A stretch of 49,388 bases of DNA from JAGUXG01 sp043798435 (GTDB taxonomy: Bacteria > UBA9089 > UBA9088 > JAGUXG01): the NCBI GenBank assembly GCA_043798435.1, contig JAZDOR010000010.1, positions 1 to 49,388 of the forward strand, read 5' to 3'. The position numbers and the translations under genes were made by a program. Below are positions 42,181 to 48,971 of the stretch, piece by piece. The notes beneath the pieces were generated by a model. That model was not told the DNA's origin and searched no databases. It saw nothing but the letters and a program-made list of their open reading frames with translations. How positions within the stretch are numbered: the first letter of the stretch is position 1; each line of letters opens with the position of its first letter.

Positions 42181-42237
42181 ATGGAAAAAGAAAGTATATT
42201 GAAGTTAAAATATAACATTTATCGTAGTGCACCATAA
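42181..42237 (+). pseudogene. 18-codon open frame behind the sequestered ribosome site
   Basis: MEKESILKLKYNIYRSAP then stop, with AAGGAGG eight bases before the ATG. The start resembles the opening of short IS200-like TnpA proteins, but the rest is gone. Related TATAACATTTA(A/T)CGTAGT words at 42211 and about 42372 suggest recombination debris. The remainder of 41932-42464 holds no gene I recognise. Confidence 0.35.
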
Positions 42238-42464
42238 CATTCGTTTTTAGGAGTTCATCTGTTCTGTTCGTAGTAATCACATTTATGCGGTTGTGTTTAT
42301 ATTCAACTTGCTAAAGTAAATCACTATGAAAGGGTACACAAATTCAAATGGAGTGATGTAGCAGTAATTAACTATAACATTTAACGTAGTAACAACATCA
42401 GCAGATAATTTTGAAGCTATAAGCCATAAGCTAATTCATAAATTTCCTTTTCATTTCGCGTGTT

Positions 42465-43265
42465 TTAGCGTGTTTCGTAGTCTCCTTTTGCAGCGACCAG
42501 GACTTCTTCCTGTATCTTCTGAAGCTGGGATGAAATGGTAGCATCTATTATCCCAAACCCTGTCTGAACCTTGCATCCACCCTGTTCAATGGAAGGGTCT
42601 TCTCTAATATCTATCCTTTTGCCTCCTGAACTCTTCAAAATCCTTTCCTTCCATTCTGAAGCCACCTCAAAATCAGCAAGATTTACTAAGACCGTTATAC
42701 TTTCCTCGGAAAGCCCCCTTTTTATCGCCATCTCTATGTTGGACAAGACAACCTTTTTATTGCCTTTTATCTCCTCCTTTATTATCTTTTCAGCAATCAT
42801 TATGGCCAGCCCAACTACAACCTCCGCCTCTGCCTTCTTTGTTGCCTCTTCATATACCTTGGATAATGAGGAGAGCGTATTAGTAAAACCAGTAATAAGC
42901 CTGTTCGCCTCTATCTCTCCCTTTCTCTTTCCATCCGCCCTTCCCTCATCAAACCCTTTTTTGAAGGCTGAATCAGTTATCTCGGAAACCTTCTTCTTTG
43001 CCTCTTCTTCTGCCTTCCTGATTATATCTTCACACCTCTTTTCCGCTTCCTTTCTTACATAGCCTTCTACATCAGAAAGCACCCTGCTCCTTTCTTCTAT
43101 CTGATTATTTATCTCTAAAAGCCCTTGTTCTGCTACCCGTATCTTATTTTCAAGCCTCTCAATCAGATTCCGTCCTTCTCCTAAACCAGAAAATGCCTTT
43201 GGGTCTATGACTACATCCGAACTTAGAACAGGCTGCTTATAAACGCTATTCAATGATTGACTCAC
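42465..43265 (-). CDS. fliH: Flagellar assembly protein FliH
   Basis: 266 residues. FliH regulates the export ATPase FliI and ties it to the C-ring. A central coiled coil with GxxxG-like spacing (KKGFDEGRADGKRKGEIEAN) and a C-terminal domain similar to the V-ATPase E subunit (VVGLAIMIAEKIIKEEIKGN, EDPSIEQGGCKVQTGFGIID) identify it. The start may be the GTG at 43265 or, with better spacing from GGAGG, the TTG at 43253. Its start region is part of a 145-bp triplication shared with the end of fliG. Confidence 0.9.
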   Translation of the reverse strand: MSQSLNSVYKQPVLSSDVVIDPKAFSGLGEGRNLIERLENKIRVAEQGLLEINNQIEERSRVLSDVEGYVRKEAEKRCEDIIRKAEEEAKKKVSEITDSAFKKGFDEGRADGKRKGEIEANRLITGFTNTLSSLSKVYEEATKKAEAEVVVGLAIMIAEKIIKEEIKGNKKVVLSNIEMAIKRGLSEESITVLVNLADFEVASEWKERILKSSGGKRIDIREDPSIEQGGCKVQTGFGIIDATISSQLQKIQEEVLVAAKGDYETR

Positions 43266-43682
43266 CTCCTTTCCAGTAGCGACTAATCATAATCTCGTCC
43301 TGTTCCTCTAATTGCCTAACCACAACTATTATCTTCTGTTGAGCCTCTTCTACTTCGGAGAGTCTCATCGGTCCAAGGCAGGAAATCTCCTTATTCAATG
43401 ATTGACTCACCCCCTTTGCCACCCCGACTAATCATAATCTCACCCTGCTCTTCTAATTGTCGCACTACAACTATTATCTTCTGTTGAGCCTCTTCTACTT
43501 CGGAGAGTCTCATCGGTCCAAGGCAGGAAATCTCCTTATTCAATGATTGACTCACCCCCTTTTCCACCCCGACTGATCATAATCTCACCCTGCTCCTCTA
43601 ATTGCCTAACCACAACTATTATCTTCTGTTGAGCCTCTTCTACCTCGGAGAGTCTCATCGGTCCAAGATAGGAAATCTCCTC
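43248..43682. repeat. 145-bp tandem triplication of the fliG-fliH junction
   Basis: Three direct copies with a period of exactly 145 bp (anchors AGTCTCATCGGTCCAAG at 43361, 43506 and 43651; ATTCAATGATTGA at 43248, 43393 and 43538). Each contains the last about 40 codons of fliG, its stop and the fliH start signals. The two extra copies keep an open 38-39 codon frame beginning MRLSEVEEAQQKII. Confidence 0.95.
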
Positions 43683-44552
43683 TTTGAGCATCTCAGCCGC
43701 CCTTTTGGGCATATTCTTATAGATTAAGCCACTTATCGTCCCGGTAACACTCTTCATTGCCCTGGCTAAGTCCTTTGTGTCAACCTCCCTGAGAATCCTT
43801 TGCAAAGCCCTATCATCAAGCTTTGTCAGGTCATCAAAGGTAAAGAGCCTCTTTCTTACCTCTTCTGCCAGGTCTGGCTCTGTCTCGCTTAAGGCATCAA
43901 CTATGGTTTTTTCTGTCTCCCTGTCAACTGCATGGAGTATATTCACTAAAGACTCAACCCCTCCTACAGCGACAGTCTTCGTGGTTACAACCTCCTTCTC
44001 AAACTTTTCTCTCAGAGAACTTTCTACTGAGCTGACAAACTCTGGCGAGACATTCTTCATTCCGGCAAGCCTCTTGGCTACATCACCCCTTTTATCTTCA
44101 GGAATATTAAGAAGGACATTTGAGGCTTTTTGTGGGTCCAAGTAACTCAGGATAACAGCTATTGTTTGAGGATGTTCCTTTCCCAAGAAGTTTGCCAGAT
44201 AAAATACATCTGCCTTCTTCATAAAATCAAAGGGTCGCATCTTCAAGGTTTCTATGGAGCGATTTATTATCTCCTCTGCCCGGGCGGGACCTAATGCCCT
44301 TCCCAATACCTCTCTGGCATACTCTATCCCACCCTTACTGATAAATTCCTGAGCCATAAGAAGCTCCTTTAGCTCTGTAATTATCTGTTGGCTCTCCTCT
44401 CGCTCAAGCTTTGAAATTCTGGTTATCTCTAAGGTGAGCTGGTCAACCTCTTCCTCATTCAGGTACTTAAATATACCCGCAGATATTTCTGTTCCCATAG
44501 CCACCAAGAGCCTGGCTGCTTTCTGTGGTCCTGTTAAAGTTACCTTAGCCAT
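43536..44552 (-). CDS. fliG: Flagellar motor switch protein FliG
   Basis: 338 residues, full length. Part of the C-ring that generates torque and sets rotation sense. LTGPQKAARLLVAMGTEISAGIF opens the FliF-binding domain, the EHPQTIAVILSYLDPQKASNVL block (EHPQ motif) is the middle domain, and the C-terminal torque helix is FDDLTKLDDRALQRILREVD with its charged residues. The end (RGGKGGESIIE) is repeated in the downstream triplication. It lies downstream of fliF, separated by a small gene and a palindrome. Confidence 0.96.
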   Translation of the reverse strand: MAKVTLTGPQKAARLLVAMGTEISAGIFKYLNEEEVDQLTLEITRISKLEREESQQIITELKELLMAQEFISKGGIEYAREVLGRALGPARAEEIINRSIETLKMRPFDFMKKADVFYLANFLGKEHPQTIAVILSYLDPQKASNVLLNIPEDKRGDVAKRLAGMKNVSPEFVSSVESSLREKFEKEVVTTKTVAVGGVESLVNILHAVDRETEKTIVDALSETEPDLAEEVRKRLFTFDDLTKLDDRALQRILREVDTKDLARAMKSVTGTISGLIYKNMPKRAAEMLKEEISYLGPMRLSEVEEAQQKIIVVVRQLEEQGEIMISRGGKGGESIIE

Positions 44553-44565
44553 CTTATTTTTCCTC

Positions 44566-44776
44566 GTAAGTGTTTAGGTAGTATAAGATAAGGAGAAATG
44601 GGGAAAGAGGAGAATTGAAGAAATAGGACGCAGATTAACGCTGATTTACAAGATAGGAATTAAATAAGAATCTGCGCTAATCCTGAAAAATCCTGAAAAT
44701 CTGCGTTCTAATTCTTCCCCATCTTCCCCTTTTCTCCTTTCTTACACATATTAAAATATAGCCGTTGAACGGTTAC
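44566..44776. repeat. GTAACCGTTCAGG-family palindrome, copy E, with CAGATTAAC words at its centre
   Basis: The termini are GTAAGTGTTTAGGTAGTATA (44566) and GCCGTTGAACGGTTAC (ending 44776). The inner arms are AAGGAGAAATGGGG and CCCCTTTTCTCCTTTCTTAC. The centre carries ACGCAGATTAACGCTGATT and its partner AATCTGCG (about 44620-44710). Its right end reaches into the 3' end of the small gene at 44773. Confidence 0.85.
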
Positions 44777-44949
44777 CTTTCTTCTTCTATCTCCATAAAG
44801 ATAGACCGTATCCTTTCATCTGGAAAGGTATCCGCCTCATTAGCCAATATCCTCTTTTCATCTTCAGTCAACCACCTGATTACCTCTCTCTGCTCTTCTT
44901 TATCCAGCAGACTCAAGGCTAAAAGCGATTTTTTTGCACCTTTCTTCAT
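44773..44949 (-). CDS. Small protein resembling the FliG N-terminal domain
   Basis: 58 residues from MKKGAKKSLLAL (44947-44949). KKGAKKSLLALSLLDKEEQ then REVIRWLTEDEKRILANEA has the spacing and residue types of the FliG N-terminal helices (G-x-x-KAA-x-LLxxL, then LxxEE...L). It sits between fliF and fliG in the same orientation. It may be a divergent paralogue or a fragment. No good ribosome site is visible, and a repeat immediately precedes it. Confidence 0.45.
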   Translation of the reverse strand: MKKGAKKSLLALSLLDKEEQREVIRWLTEDEKRILANEADTFPDERIRSIFMEIEEER

Positions 44950-44965
44950 TTCGCATAATAATTTT

Positions 44966-45041
44966 GACACAGATTAACACTGATTTCCACTGATAAAATT
45001 TAAAAATTATCTGTGTTCATCTGTGTAAATCAGTGTCTAAA
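44966..45041 (-). repeat. 76-bp palindromic dispersed repeat, copy 2
   Basis: The reverse-orientation partner of 19-94, with GACACAGATTAACACTGAT at one end and CATCTGTGTAAATCAGTGTC near the other. It lies between fliF and the small fliG-like gene. Confidence 0.85.
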
Positions 45042-45070
45042 ATTCTCTTCAATTTGCAATTCACGATTCC

Positions 45071-46684
45071 TTACCCCTCTTCAGCCAGCCATCCCCTGAT
45101 AATATTGGCAACAAGTGCAGGCTTCCTTCTTGCTGTCTGCAAGGCAGCCATCTCCTCCTCTGAAAGCACACCCTCTGTAGCAAGCTGACTGGTTATGGGA
45201 ATCTCCGAGTCTGTCATCTCCCTGTCTAATCTTTCTGCCCCAGCCTTTCTTTTCTCATCTTCTTTCTTTTTGGCTGCCATTACCGCAGAAAAGATGAAGA
45301 TTCCAAGCAAAAGCAATAGTCCGCCGCCCACTCCAACAGTAGCAATGGTCGTTACCAATTCTTTGCGAGCAACCACTTTTTCTCTCTCTTCTTCAAGCCA
45401 CTCCTGGGTTCTGTCAAACTGGACATTCTCAACCTCAACAATATATTCCCTTTCTATATATTCCCTGCCCTTTTCAGCACCTATTGCCGCCCAGATCATC
45501 TTTCGGTATTTTTCCATCTCATCATCTGTCCTTGGATGATAAACAGGCTTTCCTTTCTCTTTCTTTATCTTTCCCTTTTCATCCGTCTCATAGCTTCCAT
45601 CTATCAAGGCTGCAACTGATATCTTAGAGATAGCTGGGGCTTTGGCGATGTTCATCTCTTCTTTATCCACATAGTAGTTAATCCTGCTCTCATTTTTATT
45701 ATAGTCAACAGGTCCACCTGCCTTAGCCATCTCTTTATAGCCTGGAATCTGACTCTCAACGCCTGGAGCACCCTCTGGCTTTGCACCCTCTCCCTTAAAG
45801 CTCTCCTGAACCTTCTCTTCACTTATCTTCAGTTGTTCAAAGCCCGGGGTTGAGTACTTCTCTTTTTTAATCTGTTGTCTGTCAAAGTCCATTTCATACT
45901 TGACAATAACCTCAATCTTATCCTGACCAAGGGCTTTACCTAATTTTTCTCTTATTTTTTTCTCTAATCTCTTTGCCTCATCCCTCTGAAGGGTTACCTG
46001 TTTTGCACTCATAGCCTCTTCTGTCGCTTCGTCTAAATCTTCAGAGAGCATATTCCCTCTGTTATCAATCAGGGTAACATTCTCAGGCTTCAAGCCTTCT
46101 ACAGCATAAGAGACAAGGTTGACTATTCCTTTTACCTGATTTTTTTCTAAGGTAGCAAAGGGGGACATTGTCAGTTTGATAGAACAGGTGACAGGCTTTT
46201 CTTCCTCTATAAACAGCTCTTTTTTTGGAAGGACAAGGAGAACCCTGGCATCTTCTATTCCTTCAATTGAGGCAATCGTTCTGGCGAGCTCACCCTGTAA
46301 GGCACGGAGGTAGTTTATCCTCCGCTCATAATCCGTCATAGTTATCTTGGTAGCATCAAATAGCTCCCATCCCTTGATACCACCTGATGGAGCGAGCTTT
46401 TCTGAGGCAAGTCTAATTCTCAGTCTATCACGGCTGGAAATAGGAACCTTGATGGTTGTTCCAGAAATTTTATATGGTTGTTTCCAATCATCCAGCTTAG
46501 TGGCGATCCTTCCTGCTTCCTGTGGGTCAATATTGGTATAAAGGTCGGAATATTCTGCCTGGCTCACAAATTTTACCAAAAGAAACAGGGCAACAACTGT
46601 AGCTACTCCACAGCCAATAACAGCTACCCTTTGACCCATTGTCCATCTTCCCCACAAAGCCTTTATCTGGTCTAAAAATCCCAT
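45071..46684 (-). CDS. fliF: Flagellar MS-ring protein FliF
   Basis: 537 residues. Forms the membrane ring on which the motor is built. An N-terminal membrane helix (VAVIGCGVATVVALFLLVKF) is followed by the ring-building motif domain (DPQEAGRIATKLDDWKQPYKI, IEGIEDARVLLVLPKKELF), a long variable middle, a second membrane helix (LVTTIATVGVGGGLLLLLGI) and the FliG-binding C-terminus (RKPALVANIIRGWLAEEG). AGGAGAGG precedes the ATG. First gene of the fliF-fliG-fliH group. Confidence 0.96.
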   Translation of the reverse strand: MGFLDQIKALWGRWTMGQRVAVIGCGVATVVALFLLVKFVSQAEYSDLYTNIDPQEAGRIATKLDDWKQPYKISGTTIKVPISSRDRLRIRLASEKLAPSGGIKGWELFDATKITMTDYERRINYLRALQGELARTIASIEGIEDARVLLVLPKKELFIEEEKPVTCSIKLTMSPFATLEKNQVKGIVNLVSYAVEGLKPENVTLIDNRGNMLSEDLDEATEEAMSAKQVTLQRDEAKRLEKKIREKLGKALGQDKIEVIVKYEMDFDRQQIKKEKYSTPGFEQLKISEEKVQESFKGEGAKPEGAPGVESQIPGYKEMAKAGGPVDYNKNESRINYYVDKEEMNIAKAPAISKISVAALIDGSYETDEKGKIKKEKGKPVYHPRTDDEMEKYRKMIWAAIGAEKGREYIEREYIVEVENVQFDRTQEWLEEEREKVVARKELVTTIATVGVGGGLLLLLGIFIFSAVMAAKKKEDEKRKAGAERLDREMTDSEIPITSQLATEGVLSEEEMAALQTARRKPALVANIIRGWLAEEG

Positions 46685-46743
46685 TTTACCTCTCCTGATG
46701 AATTCTCTTTAATAATTCGCAATCGCTTTGCAATTTTAGATTT

Positions 46744-46772
46744 ATAGTATCTCTCTTCTTGATTATTGTCAA
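46744..46772 (-). promoter_or_regulatory. Sigma-70-type promoter for the fliF group
   Basis: On the minus strand TTGACA (46767-46772), 17 bases, TACTAT (46744-46749). It lies about 60 bases before the fliF ATG. No sigma-28 or sigma-54 type boxes are evident. Confidence 0.55.
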
Positions 46773-46797
46773 GGTTTTTTTCATTCTTTGTTACAGC

Positions 46798-46822
46798 AAA
46801 ATAGAAATGTCCCCTTTTATAT
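46798..46822. repeat. REP-like end, AAAATAGAAATGTCCCC
   Basis: AAAATAGAAATGTCC here also begins the mini element at 13665-13679. It stands between the fliF promoter and the REP-associated transposase, and is followed by a different REP arm at 46867. Confidence 0.5.
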
Positions 46823-46861
46823 TAACCAGAAGATATTCTTTTTTCCATCTGTTTATTGGGG

Positions 46862-47635
46862 AAAAAGGGGACGCAACCTTTTTTCTTGACATTATGGTCT
46901 GATGTTATATAATTATGCTATGCCACGGATAACAAGAGCAGTAATTGAAAGTCTCCCCTATCATATAACTCAAAGGGGTAACCGCAGAGAGGATATATTT
47001 TTTGAAGACGGAGACCGTAAAAAGTATCTTGAATGGCTTCAGGAATATTCCAATAAGCATGGATTAAAGATATGGGCATATTGCTTGATGACAAACCATG
47101 TTCATTTGGTTGTTGTTCCCCAGTATAAAGATTCGCTGGAAAAGGTAATGCGTCCATTGCATATGCGATATGCCCAATACATAAACCGTTCAAGACAATG
47201 GAATGGTCATCTTTGGCAAGGGAGGTTTTTTTCAAGTATACTTAATGAAAGATATTTATGGTTTGCGGTACGGTATGTAGAACGGAACCCTATTCGGGCA
47301 AGGATAGTTGACAATGCTGAAGATTATCCATGGTCAAGTGCTGCCGCACATTGTGGAAAGAGAAAAGACAATATTCTGGCATTGGATTTCCCGCCAGCAG
47401 GGATAATAGAAAATTGGGCGACATGGATTAGAGAATCAGAGCGGTCAGAAGATGAAGATATAGATATTTTGAGGCGAAACACTCAGAAAGGTCTGCCGTG
47501 TGGTGACGAAACTTTTGTTGCTGGTTTAGAAAATCGTTTGGATCGCCTGTTACGATTTAGACCACCAGGTCGACCAAGAGCAGAGGAAGGGCAGAACGAT
47601 AAGATAAGTAAAAAAGGGTTGCGTCCCCTTTCCCC
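46862..47635. mobile_element. Transposase unit flanked by inverted GGGGACGCAACC arms
   Basis: GGGGACGCAACC at 46867-46878 and its complement GGTTGCGTCCCC at 47617-47628, each bordered by A/T runs. They enclose nearly all of the transposase gene; the right arm lies within its last codons. This is the expected layout of a REP-associated transposase with its cognate REP sequences. Confidence 0.75.
46886..46913 (+). promoter_or_regulatory. Consensus promoter, leaderless for the transposase
   Basis: TTGACA (46886-46891), 16 bases, TATAAT (46908-46913), then six bases to ATG at 46920. Transcription should start at the start codon. Confidence 0.75.
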
Positions 47636-47678
47636 GGCTCATACACCCAAAAGAACAGAGCTTTGTTTTGGGACCTAA
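46920..47678 (+). CDS. REP-associated tyrosine transposase (RAYT, Y1_Tnp)
   Basis: 252 residues from MPRITRAVI. An earlier in-frame ATG (46902) lies inside the promoter. The Y1 nuclease motifs are present: LPYHITQRGNRREDIFFED, the HUH-type MTNHVHLVVVP, and RHMRY-like PLHMRYAQYINRSRQWNGHLWQGRFFS with the catalytic Tyr. RYVERNPIRARIVDNAEDYPWSSA is also typical. Such enzymes cut and rejoin single-stranded REP DNA. The C-terminal 20 residues (KKGLRPLSPAHTPKR) are encoded by the right REP arm and by a foreign gene fragment. Confidence 0.93.
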   Translation: MPRITRAVIESLPYHITQRGNRREDIFFEDGDRKKYLEWLQEYSNKHGLKIWAYCLMTNHVHLVVVPQYKDSLEKVMRPLHMRYAQYINRSRQWNGHLWQGRFFSSILNERYLWFAVRYVERNPIRARIVDNAEDYPWSSAAAHCGKRKDNILALDFPPAGIIENWATWIRESERSEDEDIDILRRNTQKGLPCGDETFVAGLENRLDRLLRFRPPGRPRAEEGQNDKISKKGLRPLSPAHTPKRTELCFGT

Positions 47679-47773
47679 CAAATGATGCTGGACAAAAGGT
47701 CTCAAAAGGATTATACTTCTATCAGCTAAGAGCTGGAGAATTCAAAGCAACAAAGTCTATGGTGGTGAAGTGA
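47639..47773 (+). pseudogene. C-terminal sorting/FlgD-Ig-like domain fragment
   Basis: In a frame different from the transposase: ALFWDLTNDAGQKVSKGLYF, then YQLRAGEFKATKSMVVK and stop. This is the standard end of large secreted proteins with a type IX-like sorting or FlgD-like Ig tail (WDGxxxxGxxVxSGxYFYxLxxGxFxxTKKMxLxK). The body of the protein is missing and the fragment starts just past the REP arm. A PorV-like gene, whose family serves such secretion, lies immediately downstream. Confidence 0.65.
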
Positions 47774-47778
47774 TAGTT

Positions 47779-47866
47779 AAAAAGGGTTCGAGGGTTCAAG
47801 TGTAAGAAAGATTGAGTTCTTCACATTCACTTGATCCCTTGGCTCCTGACCCCTTGAACCCTTTTA
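47779..47866. repeat. Heptamer palindrome (GGGTTCNAG family)
   Basis: AAAAAGGGTTCGAGGGTTCAAG (two heptamer-like words) is answered by CTTGAACCCTTTT at about 47853-47865, with GTGTAAGAAAG and CTTCACATTCACTT in the middle. It could stop transcription leaving the transposase unit. Confidence 0.7.
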
Positions 47867-47896
47867 AGCATGAAGTTTAATTATGAGCTTATTTTA

Positions 47897-47925
47897 TTGC
47901 AACAATTTATGCAAGCTACTATAAA
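47897..47925 (+). promoter_or_regulatory. Promoter of the PorV-like gene
   Basis: TTGCAA (47897-47902), 17 bases, TATAAA (47920-47925). The AAGGAGG ribosome site begins six bases later, so the leader is about 10 bases long. Confidence 0.65.
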
Positions 47926-47942
47926 ATAAAAAGGAGGAAATA

Positions 47943-48833
47943 ATGAAGAGATTGATTGCATTAAGCATGATTCTTCCTGCACTTCTCCTGGCAGGAGGGG
48001 ATGGGACAGGAGAAAACACCGCCGGGTTTTTAGATGTTGCCCAGGGTGTTAGGGCATCAGCGATGGGTGGTGCGGGTTGTGCCATAGTAAATGATATTCA
48101 GTCTATCTATGGAAATCCAGCCGGATTAGCCAAATCAGAGAAGAAGGAGCTTTTAGCCTCCAGAAACTTCTGGCTGGCTGATACTGATGTAGACCTTGTT
48201 GCCTATGGCCAGCCAATCCCATTTATAAAAGGAGTCCTTGGTGGAGGTATTATCTTAATGAATACCGATGGTGGAAAAGGGGATGATGGAAACAACTTAA
48301 AGGTGAAATGCCTATCCATTTCTGCATCTTATGGGAGATATATCTCAAAGGACCTATGTGCTGGTGCAACAATGAGGTTTATCAACCAGGATTATGCCAA
48401 TCATAAAGGTAGCGGGTTTGCTTATGATTTAGGATTGATAGCAGATGCAGATCCATTTTCTATAGGTGTTGCCCTTTCCAACATAGGCAGTGACATAGAG
48501 ATAGACAAACAAGATAACCCCCTGCCAACAAAGATAATAGCAGGCTTAGGCTATAAAACCTCTCTTTATGAAAGACCAGCCCTCATCTCCTTTGATCTGG
48601 AAAGACCCAAGGACCAGGAGGTTATCTATCATCTTGGGGCTGAATACCAGATCATTCCAAAGATTGATGTGAGGTGTGGCTACAATACCCTCTCTGGATA
48701 TTCAACTGGCTTTGGGTATCGTTCTATGGGCAGAGGAACACTTGAAACCCTTTTAGGTCAGATAGACTATGCCTATGTCCAGAATAAATCCCTTGAAAAC
48801 TGCCACAAATTCTCCATCCTCACCAGATTTTAG
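47943..48833 (+). CDS. PorV/PorQ-family outer-membrane protein
   Basis: 296 residues with a signal peptide (MKRLIALSMILPALLLAGG). GFLDVAQGVRASAMGGAGCA, then NPAGLA is the signature of the PorV/PorQ and UPF0164 group, FadL-like barrels of 14 strands; the end SILTRF has the terminal aromatic residue of barrels. PorV members shuttle type IX substrates to the attachment complex. The sorting-domain fragment just upstream fits that link, but no other type IX gene is in the window. Strong AAGGAGG five bases before the ATG. Confidence 0.85.
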   Translation: MKRLIALSMILPALLLAGGDGTGENTAGFLDVAQGVRASAMGGAGCAIVNDIQSIYGNPAGLAKSEKKELLASRNFWLADTDVDLVAYGQPIPFIKGVLGGGIILMNTDGGKGDDGNNLKVKCLSISASYGRYISKDLCAGATMRFINQDYANHKGSGFAYDLGLIADADPFSIGVALSNIGSDIEIDKQDNPLPTKIIAGLGYKTSLYERPALISFDLERPKDQEVIYHLGAEYQIIPKIDVRCGYNTLSGYSTGFGYRSMGRGTLETLLGQIDYAYVQNKSLENCHKFSILTRF

Positions 48834-48838
48834 ATAGA

Positions 48839-48960
48839 GTAAGCGTTCAGGTTATAGTATCTTACATAAATAATCACACAAAGACACAAAGGTCACAAAG
48901 GGGAATATTATAATCTTTGTGTTCTTTGTGGCTCTGTGTGAGAAAATTTGTGCGAAGATT
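48839..48960. repeat. Half GTAACCGTTCAGG element joined to a CACAAAG palindrome
   Basis: GTAAGCGTTCAGGTTATAGT at 48839, then CACAAAGACACAAAGGTCAC (about 48875) answered by CTTTGTGTTCTTTGTGGCTC and TGTGTG (about 48917-48942). It lies between two convergent genes and may end transcription. Confidence 0.7.
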
Positions 48961-48971
48961 TATGGAGTTAA

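Noticed and set aside
46902..46919. Earlier ATG of the transposase
   Set aside because: It overlaps the -10 box of the promoter; MPRITRAVI at 46920 is the family start.
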